From Actinomycetota bacterium (GTDB lineage: Bacteria; Actinomycetota; Humimicrobiia; Humimicrobiales; Humimicrobiaceae), in contig JADHVM010000002.1 in assembly GCA_016783985.1 (NCBI GenBank), positions 1-27,346 on the forward strand: a DNA stretch of 27,346 nucleotides, given 5' to 3'. Every line of letters begins with the position of its first letter. Positions within the stretch are counted from its first letter, which is position 1. The notes under the pieces were generated by a model. The model was not told the DNA's origin, ran no database searches, and saw nothing but the letters and a program-made list of their open reading frames with translations. The position numbers and the translations under genes are program-made. Shown here one piece after another: positions 1 through 8,753 of this stretch.

Positions 1-388
1 CTGAATCCGAAACGCCGCCAAAATAGCCTGATAATGCACCGAAAAATAATCCAATTACAACTGATATCCCAACCGCAACGATACCTACCTCTATTGAAAT
101 CCTACTGCCATAAATAACCCTGCTAAAAATATCTCTTCCAAGTAAATCAGTCCCAAAAAAATATGCTTTACCTGGAGGAAGTGAAGAATCCTTTTTTATC
201 CTTGCTATCGGGTCATATGGTGCAATCAATGGCGCCAAAAGTGCAATCAGTATTAGTATTATTACAATTGCCAAACCCAGCATTGCAAGCTTATTTCTTC
301 GAAGTCTTCTCCACGCATCCTTATACAGGGAAGATCTCAAGTATTTTTTTTCTGTTGTTAATTCATCTATTTCACTAATATTTTCCAC
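1..388 (-). CDS. oppC: Peptide-type ABC transporter permease OppC/DppC (3'-truncated by window edge)
   Basis: Inner-membrane permease subunit of a peptide (Opp/Dpp-type) ABC importer. It would pair with the OppB-like permease encoded just upstream. Only the first 129 codons are present and the C-terminus lies beyond the left edge. The translation begins VENISEIDELT. It has a basic cytoplasmic stretch (WRRLRRNK), a first hydrophobic helix at about residues 35-52, and the family hallmark GTDLLGRDIFSRVIYGSR in the periplasm-to-TM2 segment. The start is GTG at 386-388. An in-frame TAA lies two codons upstream, so no longer start exists, and the Shine-Dalgarno is weak (AAGAG). It follows oppB after 68 bp. 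Family assignment is firm, but the substrate (peptide, nickel or sugar) cannot be read from the sequence. Confidence 0.9.
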   Translation of the reverse strand, partial: MENISEIDELTTEKKYLRSSLYKDAWRRLRRNKLAMLGLAIVIILILIALLAPLIAPYDPIARIKKDSSLPPGKAYFFGTDLLGRDIFSRVIYGSRISIEVGIVAVGISVVIGLFFGALSGYFGGVSDS

Positions 389-456
389 TTTTTACTAACT
401 CTTAATATAATTTTTTTTATTATCTAAAATTATTAAAATACTAAAAAAGTATAATT

Positions 457-1401
457 TTACACATTTACTTCTTTTTTTTCATACCTTATTCTTGGATCTA
501 GCCACGCATAAATTATATCTACAATTAAATTTAGAAACACAAAAATTAATACAAGTACCAATGTCCCGCCTATTACAACCGGTGCATCCCTTTGCAAAAT
601 AGCAAGATATATGGTCCTCCCAACTCCTGGCCAGCTAAATACAGTTTCAGTTAAAATTGCTCCTCCCATTATTGCACCCAGGTCAAGTCCTATTAACGTT
701 ACAACAGGAATAAGAGCATTTTTTAAAGCATGCTTTCCAATTACTTTAAAATTGGATAAACCTTTTGCATAAGCTGTTGTTATATAATCATTAGACATAA
801 CTTCAAGCATACTGCTTCTTGTCATCCTTGCAACAAACGCCGTTGAGACTGATGCTAAAGTAACTGCAGGAAGTATATAATACACTAAGCCTCCATCCCC
901 CATACCAGACATTGGAAGCCAGCCTAATTTTAATCCAAATATAACCTGCATTATCATACCAAGCCAGAATACGGGAACACAAACTGCTAAAGTTGTGGAA
1001 ACAGTAACAAGAACATCCCAGAAACTATATTTTTTTACAGCTGAAATTATCCCAGCAATTAGCCCAATTAATATTTCTATTAAAATAGCAGCAAGTGCTA
1101 ATTTGATAGAATTAGGATAATGATCTGCAAGTATGCTATTAACTGGACGTCTGTATCTATATGATGTACCAAGATCACCTTTTGCCAGCTGTTTCATATA
1201 ACGCCAGTACTGTACATATAGAGGTTTATCTATTCCCATTTTTACCCTTAAATTTTGCAGTGCTTCCTCAGTAGCTCCTTTTTGAAGAATAAGCCTTGCA
1301 GGATCTTCGGGTATAACATACATCAATAAAAATAATATCAATGTAACACCAATTATAACTGGGATAATTTGCAATATCCTTTTAATAATATAAAAAAGCA
1401 T
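457..1401 (-). CDS. oppB: Peptide-type ABC transporter permease OppB/DppB
   Basis: First permease subunit of the peptide-type ABC importer, 314 aa, the usual family length. It starts with an N-terminal membrane helix at about residues 9-30, followed by the conserved GTSYRYRRPV segment and five further hydrophobic helices. The EAA-type cytoplasmic loop that docks the ATPase is visible around YAKGLSNFKVIGKHALKNAL, followed by ILTETVFSWPGVGR, a strong family signature. The C-terminus DPRIRYEKKEV is also typical. It lies between the binding protein gene oppA and oppC. The ATG at 1401 has no recognisable ribosome-binding site, whereas oppA has a strong one, so translation of the permease may be much weaker. 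The 257-bp spacer upstream holds a strong hairpin, described separately. Confidence 0.95.
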   Translation of the reverse strand: MLFYIIKRILQIIPVIIGVTLILFLLMYVIPEDPARLILQKGATEEALQNLRVKMGIDKPLYVQYWRYMKQLAKGDLGTSYRYRRPVNSILADHYPNSIKLALAAILIEILIGLIAGIISAVKKYSFWDVLVTVSTTLAVCVPVFWLGMIMQVIFGLKLGWLPMSGMGDGGLVYYILPAVTLASVSTAFVARMTRSSMLEVMSNDYITTAYAKGLSNFKVIGKHALKNALIPVVTLIGLDLGAIMGGAILTETVFSWPGVGRTIYLAILQRDAPVVIGGTLVLVLIFVFLNLIVDIIYAWLDPRIRYEKKEVNV

Positions 1402-1548
1402 ATTTTATTTTTTAATATCTTGTTATTTTTTATAATACTATAGAATGAAGCTTATAAAGGTTATTAAATTACTATCTTTTACTAAAATTTAAAAATCTCT
1501 ATAATTATTTATTGTATCCGTATATATAGAATATTAATATTATTCATC

Positions 1549-1582
1549 ATACAGCCTACATCTTTATAGATGTAGGCTGTAT
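1549..1582 (-). promoter_or_regulatory. Perfect 14-bp hairpin between oppA and oppB
   Basis: Arms 1549-1562 and 1569-1582 are perfectly complementary around a 6-nt loop. The arms carry the core ACAGCCTACATC and its complement. In the minus-strand RNA the hairpin is not followed by a U-run, so it does not look like a simple intrinsic terminator. It lies 76 nt after the oppA stop and 147 nt before the oppB start. In oppA and malE systems a hairpin after the binding-protein gene protects the upstream mRNA from 3' decay and keeps binding protein in excess over permease. That role is inferred here. Confidence 0.75.
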
Positions 1583-1658
1583 CTATTAACTCTACGGTTT
1601 TATAACAATACGTATTTAGCTATTAATACTAATTAACCATCTGTAAACAATATAATCT

Positions 1659-3251
1659 TTATTCCTTTTCCAACCATACTTTACTTAAATCATAATCTTC
1701 CATATTAGATAGGAAGAATCCCTTAACATAAGGCTGCACTATTCGTCTTATACCATAGAAATACACTAGAGCAAATGCTGAATCATCAAGTATGATCTTT
1801 TCTATTTCTCTATATTTAGCTTCTCTCTCATCATCATCCATTGTTTTTCTAGCTTCAACAAGTAGCTTATCTACTTCAGGATTAACATATCCTGAATAAT
1901 TGTCACTGGATTCAGAATGGAAAAGCGGATACAGGAAATTATCCATAATTGGATAATCTGCTCCCCAACCAAGTCTAAAGAAACTAATTTCACCATTCTG
2001 GAAAGCTTCAAGTGCAGCTCCCCATTCCATCGGTACTATCTCTATCTCTATTCCTATTTCTTTTAAATCAGCCTGCATAGCTTCTGCAACCATCTCATGT
2101 CCCGATCCAACATTTATTCCAAACTTAATTGGTTCAAGGCCTTCTCCGCCTGGATAACCTGCTTCTTCAAGTTTTTGTTTTGCTATTTCTGGATCATAAG
2201 TATATTTCATAGCATCTTCCTGGAATCCTGGAATTCCTGGCGGAACAAAACCAGTTGCAGGAGTTGGAACTCCTTCATTTATAACATCACAGATATTTTG
2301 TCTGTCAACAGCATAGTTAACTGCTTCTCGGAGTGCAAGGTTATCCTTAAATGGTGGATTTTGTACATTCATAGCAAAATAGTATATAGCCAGCTGAGGC
2401 TTAATTATAGCAAAGTCACCTAATTCAGCATCCTCTTTTGTTGCCTCTATTTTACCCTGCGGAATAGCAGTATATTCCAGATTTCCAGCTTTAAACTCCA
2501 GGAATGCAGTATCCTCGTCAGCAAAGATTTTATATTCAACCTTATCTAACTTTGCATTTTCTCCCCAGTAATTATCATTTCTTTCCAGTGTTATATACTG
2601 ATCATGCTTCCACTCAACAAATTTAAATGCACCATTTCCATTTATATGCTCTGCATATAAATCTCCATATTCATCAACATCCTCTTTGGCTACAGGATAG
2701 AAGCAAACATGACCAAGGGTTTTAATAAAGTCTCCAAATGGATACTGCAATGTTACTTCCAAAGTATAATCGTCCAATGCTTTTACGCCTGCAAGAGTAT
2801 CAGCCGTGCCTGCCTGACATTCATCATACCCTACTATTGGAGCTGCATGATATGCCAGATAAGATGCAGTATCTGCCAGTGTAAGCCTTGTCCATGCATA
2901 TGCAAAGTCTCCTGCTACAACTTCTCTGCCGCTATGGAACTCGACACCTTTTTTCAAGTTGAAGGTATATACCAGACCATCATTACTTATATCCCATTTT
3001 TCTGCCACAGCTGGCACTGTTTCCAATGTTTCAGGATCATACTTAACAAGACCATCAAAAACCTGTCTTGCAACCTGGATACCTTCACTTTCATAACAAT
3101 TTGCAGGGTCTAGAGTAACTGGTTCATGAATATAAATTCTAAAAACTCCACCTGCCTTTTCATCCTTCTTACATCCAGCAAATACTGTTCCGACCAGCGT
3201 TACAATAACTGCTATAACAATTATTATTGCTATTTTTCTACTAATTTTCAT
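1659..3251 (-). CDS. oppA: Peptide-type ABC transporter substrate-binding lipoprotein (SBP family 5)
   Basis: Extracytoplasmic solute-binding protein of family 5 that delivers peptides or a related ligand to the OppB/OppC permease, 530 aa. The N-terminus has a basic n-region (MKISRKIA), a hydrophobic core, and VFAGC with Cys27 as the probable lipidated residue. Position -3 is Phe rather than Leu, a slightly degenerate lipobox. The mature part has classic family signatures: EPVTLDPA near the N-terminus, VFDGLVKYDPET, the VAEKW.IS.DGLVYTFNLKKGV.FHSG block, and LREAVNYAVDR in the second lobe. The start is set by a strong Shine-Dalgarno (AAAAAGGAGG at 3257-3266) 5 nt before the ATG. It follows secG by 93 nt and is preceded by a structured leader. 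Family call is secure; the ligand is unknown. Confidence 0.95.
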   Translation of the reverse strand: MKISRKIAIIIVIAVIVTLVGTVFAGCKKDEKAGGVFRIYIHEPVTLDPANCYESEGIQVARQVFDGLVKYDPETLETVPAVAEKWDISNDGLVYTFNLKKGVEFHSGREVVAGDFAYAWTRLTLADTASYLAYHAAPIVGYDECQAGTADTLAGVKALDDYTLEVTLQYPFGDFIKTLGHVCFYPVAKEDVDEYGDLYAEHINGNGAFKFVEWKHDQYITLERNDNYWGENAKLDKVEYKIFADEDTAFLEFKAGNLEYTAIPQGKIEATKEDAELGDFAIIKPQLAIYYFAMNVQNPPFKDNLALREAVNYAVDRQNICDVINEGVPTPATGFVPPGIPGFQEDAMKYTYDPEIAKQKLEEAGYPGGEGLEPIKFGINVGSGHEMVAEAMQADLKEIGIEIEIVPMEWGAALEAFQNGEISFFRLGWGADYPIMDNFLYPLFHSESSDNYSGYVNPEVDKLLVEARKTMDDDEREAKYREIEKIILDDSAFALVYFYGIRRIVQPYVKGFFLSNMEDYDLSKVWLEKE

Positions 3252-3276
3252 TTATACCTCCTTTTTAATTACTCAG

Positions 3277-3332
3277 TTACCTACAAGATTTCTATAAATA
3301 TTTGCCTCCTTTCGGTAAAATAATCCTGTAAG
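3277..3332 (-). promoter_or_regulatory. Structured leader upstream of oppA with two competing helices and an orphan Shine-Dalgarno
   Basis: In the minus-strand RNA, the 11-nt CUUACAGGAUU (3322-3332) can pair completely, with two G-U wobbles, with AAUCUUGUAGG (3280-3290). A second helix, UUACC (3314-3318) with GGUAA (3277-3281), uses part of the same 3' segment, so the two cannot form together. A consensus ribosome-binding site, AAAGGAGG (3305-3312), lies in the loop. No ATG, GTG or TTG start follows at proper spacing, and the real oppA ribosome-binding site lies about 40 nt further on. I recognise no known riboswitch class. A regulatory role is inferred. Confidence 0.35.
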
Positions 3333-3344
3333 AACTTTTTTTAA

Positions 3345-3578
3345 TTACAAAAAAATAAATAATACTATCGTTGTTATCGCAAAAACTATACCAAAAACAA
3401 TTGTAATTCTATCAAGATTCTTTTCTACAATTCCAGAACCATCAAACGTATCAACCATGCCTGAAAAAAGTCCGGAAATTCCCCCGCCTCTACCAGCATG
3501 AAGAAGAATAAACAGTATCATTCCAACACATACAATAATATGTATTCCATACATAATATTTAACCAAATTGAACCCAT
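3345..3578 (-). CDS. secG: Preprotein translocase subunit SecG
   Basis: Small membrane subunit of the SecYEG protein-export channel, which stimulates SecA-driven translocation. At 77 aa it has the usual length. It has two hydrophobic helices (about residues 6-26 and 56-76) flanking a short cytoplasmic loop with the diagnostic HAGRGGGISGLFSG motif, which corresponds to the QxGKGGGLS..FG pattern of the family. A ribosome-binding site (AAGGAAG) lies a few nt upstream of the ATG. It is the last gene of the gap-pgk-tpiA-gpmI run. secG downstream of glycolytic genes is a common arrangement in Gram-positive bacteria, including Actinobacteria. The 154-bp spacer to gpmI is AT-rich, and I find no terminator or gene in it. 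Confidence 0.95.
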   Translation of the reverse strand: MGSIWLNIMYGIHIIVCVGMILFILLHAGRGGGISGLFSGMVDTFDGSGIVEKNLDRITIVFGIVFAITTIVLFIFL

Positions 3579-3732
3579 TTTTACTTCCTTATCAATTAAA
3601 ATTAATTTTATTTAAACCTGATAAATAAATATTATACAAATAATTATTAAATAGATTAACATTTTATCAAAAAAAAGATATAAAAAGAACTATTTTTTTA
3701 ATTTTATTTTTATACTTATTTTTTAAAAAACA

Positions 3733-5307
3733 TTACCTATTATTTATTATAATCGATTTTCCAGTCATTTCATCAGGTTTTGCAATTTTTAATAGTCCCA
3801 GTATTGTTGGCGAAATATCACATAAACAGCAATACTCACCGCTGTTCTGTCCTCTTAGATTTTTAATATTTTCATCACAGACTATAAAAGGAACCATTGA
3901 AGTAGAATGAGCAGTTACTGGTTTATTAGTTTCTGGACATAACATCTCTTCAACATTTCCGTGATCAGCAGTTATTAAAGCCAGTCCACCAACCTCACCT
4001 AATGCTCTAACTACTTTACCAAGACATTTATCCACTGCTTCTACAGCTTTTATAGCTGCATTAAGAAATCCTGTATGACCAACCATATCAGGATTTGCAT
4101 AATTTAATACTATTACATCATATACGCCTTCACTTATTTTTTCACTTGCATCACTAGTTACTTCATATATACTCATTTCAGGTTTTAAATCATAAGTCTT
4201 TACTTTTGGGGATGGGATTAAAATTCTATCTTCTCCCTTATTTGGTTTTTCCACTCCTCCATTGAAGAAAAAAGTAACATGAGCATACTTTTCTGTCTCC
4301 GCAATTCTTAGCTGTTTTAAACCATTAGCAGCAAGAACTTCTCCTAATGTATTCTTTATTTTTTTTGGGGGATAGGCAATATGTGAATCAAATTTTTTAT
4401 CATACTGGGTCATACATACAAAATAAACAACAGGATTGTTTTTTCCTCTATTAAACTTATCAAATTTTCTGCTTACAAATGCTCCGGTTAATTGTCTTGC
4501 CCTATCCGGTCTGAAATTGAAAAAAATTAATGAATCTTTTTGTTTAATTTTTGCATTATCCTCACTTTTGACATCCACTAATGCAGGAATGACAAACTCA
4601 TCATCAATTCCATTCTCATATGATTTTTCAACAAGCCTGACTGCAGTCCTGTATTTTTCACCAACTCTATATACTAAAGCATCATAGCTTCTTTTTGTTC
4701 TATCCCATCTATTATCTCTATCCATAGCATAGTATCTGCCACTTACAGTAGCGATCTCACCAACCCTTTTCTTGCTTAAATATCTGTCAACTTCTTCCAG
4801 ATATGGTACTGCACTCCTTGGTGGAACATCTCTACCGTCAAGAAATGCATGGATGTATAAATCACTTACTCCGTTGTTAGTTGCTAAATCAACCAAAGCT
4901 TTAAGATGCTCTATGTGGCTGTGAACTCCCCCGTCAGAAACCAACCCCATTAAATGAAGGCTGCTTTTATTTTTCTTAACATTATTTATTGCTTCAAGTA
5001 AAATTCTATTCTTAAAAAAATCCCCACCCTTTATAGATTTTGATATCCTTGTAAATTCCTGCAATACAACTCTTCCAGCACCAATATTTAAATGGCCTAC
5101 TTCAGAATTTCCCATCTGTCCTGCTGGCAATCCTACAGCTTCCCCTGAAGCATCTAACTTTGTATTAGGATATATTTTATAATACCTGTCCATATTTGGT
5201 GTATCAGCAAGATATATAGCATTGCCATTCCTACAATCAGACAATCCCCAACCATCTAAAATAATCAAGCATATTGGCTTCTTTGTATCTCTTTTCATAT
5301 TCACCAT
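3733..5307 (-). CDS. gpmI: 2,3-bisphosphoglycerate-independent phosphoglycerate mutase
   Basis: Cytosolic glycolytic enzyme that interconverts 3- and 2-phosphoglycerate using two Mn2+ ions and a phosphoserine intermediate. At 524 aa it is slightly above the usual 505-515. Visible family motifs are LDGWG with metal-binding Asp18, MGNSEVGH with nucleophile Ser68, HAFLDGRDVPPRSA, the metal-binding YANPDMVGHTG, and TADHGNVEEM near the C-terminus. Start choice is ambiguous. The first ATG (5307) is about a dozen nt after AAGGAT, and an internal ATG (codon 4) is also possible, with little effect on the protein. It follows tpiA by 92 bp in the glycolytic operon. It belongs to the alkaline-phosphatase-like iPGM family, not the cofactor-dependent GpmA family. 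Confidence 0.97.
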   Translation of the reverse strand: MVNMKRDTKKPICLIILDGWGLSDCRNGNAIYLADTPNMDRYYKIYPNTKLDASGEAVGLPAGQMGNSEVGHLNIGAGRVVLQEFTRISKSIKGGDFFKNRILLEAINNVKKNKSSLHLMGLVSDGGVHSHIEHLKALVDLATNNGVSDLYIHAFLDGRDVPPRSAVPYLEEVDRYLSKKRVGEIATVSGRYYAMDRDNRWDRTKRSYDALVYRVGEKYRTAVRLVEKSYENGIDDEFVIPALVDVKSEDNAKIKQKDSLIFFNFRPDRARQLTGAFVSRKFDKFNRGKNNPVVYFVCMTQYDKKFDSHIAYPPKKIKNTLGEVLAANGLKQLRIAETEKYAHVTFFFNGGVEKPNKGEDRILIPSPKVKTYDLKPEMSIYEVTSDASEKISEGVYDVIVLNYANPDMVGHTGFLNAAIKAVEAVDKCLGKVVRALGEVGGLALITADHGNVEEMLCPETNKPVTAHSTSMVPFIVCDENIKNLRGQNSGEYCCLCDISPTILGLLKIAKPDEMTGKSIIINNR

Positions 5308-5399
5308 ATATTTTTCTTATATCCTTACAATATTTTTTCTATTTATATATTTCCTGCTATTACTGCTTTAAATTAGTAACACTTTTAGCAGCTTAATAT

Positions 5400-6155
5400 T
5401 TAATAATTGATTATTGCAATAAAATCATCAACCTTTAAACTTGCTCCCCCAACTAAAGCTCCATCAATATCAGTCATACTCATAAGTTCACTTATATTAA
5501 AAGGTTTTACACTTCCTCCATACTGAATTCTAATTTCTTCAGAAATATTCTTACCAAAAAGATTTTCCAATTTTCCCCTTATAGCTGAACATATATCATT
5601 TGCATCTTTAGATGTTGCAGTTTTTCCAGTGCCGATTGCCCATATAGGCTCGTATGCTAAGGTTAAATTAACAATATTTTTTTCTTCAATTTCACTTAAG
5701 CATTCAACCAACTGTCCTAATACAAAATCTTCAGCATTGCCGCTTTCCCTGATACTTAATGATTCACCAATACACATAATTGGTTTAAGTCCAACACTAA
5801 AAGCAGCTTTAACCTTTTGATTTACAATTTTATTTGTTTCTTTAAATATTTCTCTTCTCTCGCTATGACCTACTATTATATAATCCACTCCTATAGACTT
5901 TAACATCAATGGAGATACCTCACCTGTAAAAGCTCCTGCTTCTTCATAATACATATTTTGTGCTCCAAGCTTTATATCTAGAGCATTACTATCAATAATA
6001 TTTTTTACACTCCTTAAAGCTGTAAAAGGAGGACAAACACATACTTCACAATCATTCTTGTTTTCGTATTTGTATTCAACATTTCCAATAAACTTTATTG
6101 CTTCAAGATGAGTCATATTCATTTTCCAGTTACCTGCAATAAAAGGCTTTCTCAT
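5400..6155 (-). CDS. tpiA: Triosephosphate isomerase
   Basis: Cytosolic TIM-barrel enzyme that interconverts dihydroxyacetone phosphate and glyceraldehyde 3-phosphate, feeding the adjacent gap product. The 251-aa length is normal. All catalytic elements are present: Asn9 and Lys11 in AGNWKMN, His97 in VGHSERR, Glu169 in AYEPIWAIGTGKTA (the mobile loop 6 follows), and the phosphate-binding YGGSVK and GALVGGASL segments near the end. The ATG at 6155 is preceded by GAAGGGA, a good ribosome-binding site. The gene follows pgk by 38 bp and is separate from it. Some thermophiles fuse the two, but there is no fusion here. Confidence 0.98.
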   Translation of the reverse strand: MRKPFIAGNWKMNMTHLEAIKFIGNVEYKYENKNDCEVCVCPPFTALRSVKNIIDSNALDIKLGAQNMYYEEAGAFTGEVSPLMLKSIGVDYIIVGHSERREIFKETNKIVNQKVKAAFSVGLKPIMCIGESLSIRESGNAEDFVLGQLVECLSEIEEKNIVNLTLAYEPIWAIGTGKTATSKDANDICSAIRGKLENLFGKNISEEIRIQYGGSVKPFNISELMSMTDIDGALVGGASLKVDDFIAIINY

Positions 6156-6193
6156 AATTAATCATCCCTTCAAAATATTAAAAAATTAACCAT

Positions 6194-7384
6194 TTATTTA
6201 TCCATAAGTGAAGCTACTCCAGGGAGTACTTTCCCCTCTAATAATTCCATAGAAGCTCCTCCACCGCTAGAGATATGAGAAAATTTATCAGATAAATTAT
6301 ACTTTTTGATTGCTGCTACAGTATCACCACCGCCTGCTACAGTAACAGCACCGCTGTCTGAGATTGCCCTGGCAATGTTTTTTGTTCCTTCCTCAAATCT
6401 TTCCCATTCAAAAACACCAACTGGACCATTCCAAAAAATAGTCCCAGCACCTGCAATCTCTTTCTCAAAAAGGCTTATACTTTTTTCACCTATATCAAGC
6501 CCCTGCCATCCTGCAGGTATGGAATCAATGGTTACAATCTTCTTATCCGCATTTCTGTCAAACTCTCTAGCAATTGTTATATCTACAGGTAATATAAAAT
6601 TAACATTATTTTTTTTGGCTAATTCTAGCATATCCTTTGCATAATCAATTTGATCATCCTCACAAATAGATTCCCCTATTTCGTATCCCTTAGCCTTTAA
6701 AAAAGTATAACTCATACCACCACCTAAAATTAATGTATCTACCTTGTCCAGTAAATTTTTAATCACAACTAATTTATCAGAAACTTTGCTTCCTCCAAGG
6801 ATTGCTACAAATGGGTGTGTTGGCGACTCCAGCAATGACACCAGTATTTCAATTTCCCTCTTTATTAAAAACCCTGCTACTGCTGGGAGAAAATCCGTTA
6901 CCCCTACTATGGATGCATGTGATCTATGGGCTGCACCAAATGCATCATTTACATAAATATCAGCAAGAGATGCCAGTGAACGTGCTAAATCCTTGTCATT
7001 TAATTTCTCACCAGGATTAAACCTTAGGTTTTCAAGCATTACAATATCAGTATAATCCATTTCATTATCAATATACTCTTTTATTTCCGGAGAGAATATT
7101 TCATCAAATTTTTTTACATTTTTATTTAATAATTTTTCAAGTTCCCTTGCTGCAGGAGTGAGCCTAAACTTTTCCTCAACCTTACCTTTAGGCCTCCCCA
7201 GATGAGACATTAATATTATTTTAGCCTCATTTTTTATAAGATATTTAAGTGTAGGCAACGAAAGTTTAATTCTTGTATCATCAGTAACATTTAAACTATC
7301 ATCCAATGGAACATTATAATCTACTCTTACCAGGACTTTTTTTCTTTTTACATCAATATCTTCAATAGTTTTTTTATCAAACAT
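6194..7384 (-). CDS. pgk: Phosphoglycerate kinase
   Basis: Transfers the acyl phosphate of 1,3-bisphosphoglycerate to ADP, the first ATP-yielding step of glycolysis. The protein has 396 aa from the chosen start. Motifs in order are VRVDYNVPL, MSHLGRPKGK, LENLRFNPGE, DAFGAAHRSHAS, LGGSKVSDK, FWNGPVGVFE, AGGGDTVAA and SSGGGASMELLEGK, covering the 3PG-binding N-lobe, the hinge and the nucleotide-binding C-lobe. The reading frame could start at 7402, but GGGGAG at 7391-7396 sits 6 nt before the ATG at 7384, whereas the 7402 ATG has only a weak AGG upstream. I therefore chose 7384, which also restores the usual N-terminus. It follows gap, with a hairpin in the 101-bp spacer. Confidence 0.97.
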   Translation of the reverse strand: MFDKKTIEDIDVKRKKVLVRVDYNVPLDDSLNVTDDTRIKLSLPTLKYLIKNEAKIILMSHLGRPKGKVEEKFRLTPAARELEKLLNKNVKKFDEIFSPEIKEYIDNEMDYTDIVMLENLRFNPGEKLNDKDLARSLASLADIYVNDAFGAAHRSHASIVGVTDFLPAVAGFLIKREIEILVSLLESPTHPFVAILGGSKVSDKLVVIKNLLDKVDTLILGGGMSYTFLKAKGYEIGESICEDDQIDYAKDMLELAKKNNVNFILPVDITIAREFDRNADKKIVTIDSIPAGWQGLDIGEKSISLFEKEIAGAGTIFWNGPVGVFEWERFEEGTKNIARAISDSGAVTVAGGGDTVAAIKKYNLSDKFSHISSGGGASMELLEGKVLPGVASLMDK

Positions 7385-7429
7385 TTTTTTCTCCCCAATC
7401 ATACCTATTAAAAAGCCTAATCATTAAAT

Positions 7430-7454
7430 AACCGAGGCAAAACTAGCCCCGGTT
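7430..7454 (-). promoter_or_regulatory. Hairpin in the gap-pgk intergenic region
   Basis: Arms 7430-7438 and 7446-7454 form a 9-bp stem with a 7-nt loop. In minus-strand RNA, AACCGGGGC pairs with GCCUCGGUU through eight Watson-Crick pairs and one G-U wobble. On the plus strand the same position would be an A-C mismatch, so the structure fits the minus transcript. It lies between the gap stop and the pgk ribosome-binding site with no immediate U-run. It is more likely an mRNA processing or stability element, or an attenuator, than a full terminator. Confidence 0.6.
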
Positions 7455-7485
7455 AATAAATAAATATCTTCAGATTATAATAAAA

Positions 7486-8517
<1,032 letters not shown>

Positions 8518-8609
8518 TCAATTACTATTTTAAAAAATATTAATAAAATCTAACTACTTTAGAGATATCTTGCTGCTCTTACAGCTTAATGAAAACTTCC
8601 CTCACTTGA

Positions 8610-8656
8610 GTTACTAATTGTAACAAATTTATAACAAATACTAAAGTGCTTTACAA
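8610..8656 (-). promoter_or_regulatory. Putative sigma-A-type promoter and overlapping palindrome upstream of gap
   Basis: On the minus strand a -35-like TTGTAA (8651-8656) and a -10-like TATAAA (8628-8633) are separated by exactly 17 nt. They match the consensus at 4/6 and 5/6 positions. The predicted transcription start near 8621 gives a leader of about 120 nt before gap. A palindrome, GTTAC-5 nt-GTAAC (8610-8624), covers this predicted start and would suit a repressor operator. Next to it CTCA-2 nt-TGAG (8601-8610) makes a second small repeat. These assignments are by eye. Confidence 0.5.
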
Positions 8657-8753
8657 GTACTTTTTTATTGAATAGAAGTCTAACGCAAACAATTTAAGTA
8701 GTATTTTTTGAAAAAAATTAAGTTGCTGTATTGCTAAATTCCTGGAGTAAATT

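Noticed and set aside
163..378. 71-codon plus-strand ORF at the left end
   Set aside because: It is antisense to the oppC coding sequence, which shows full OppC motifs on the other strand.
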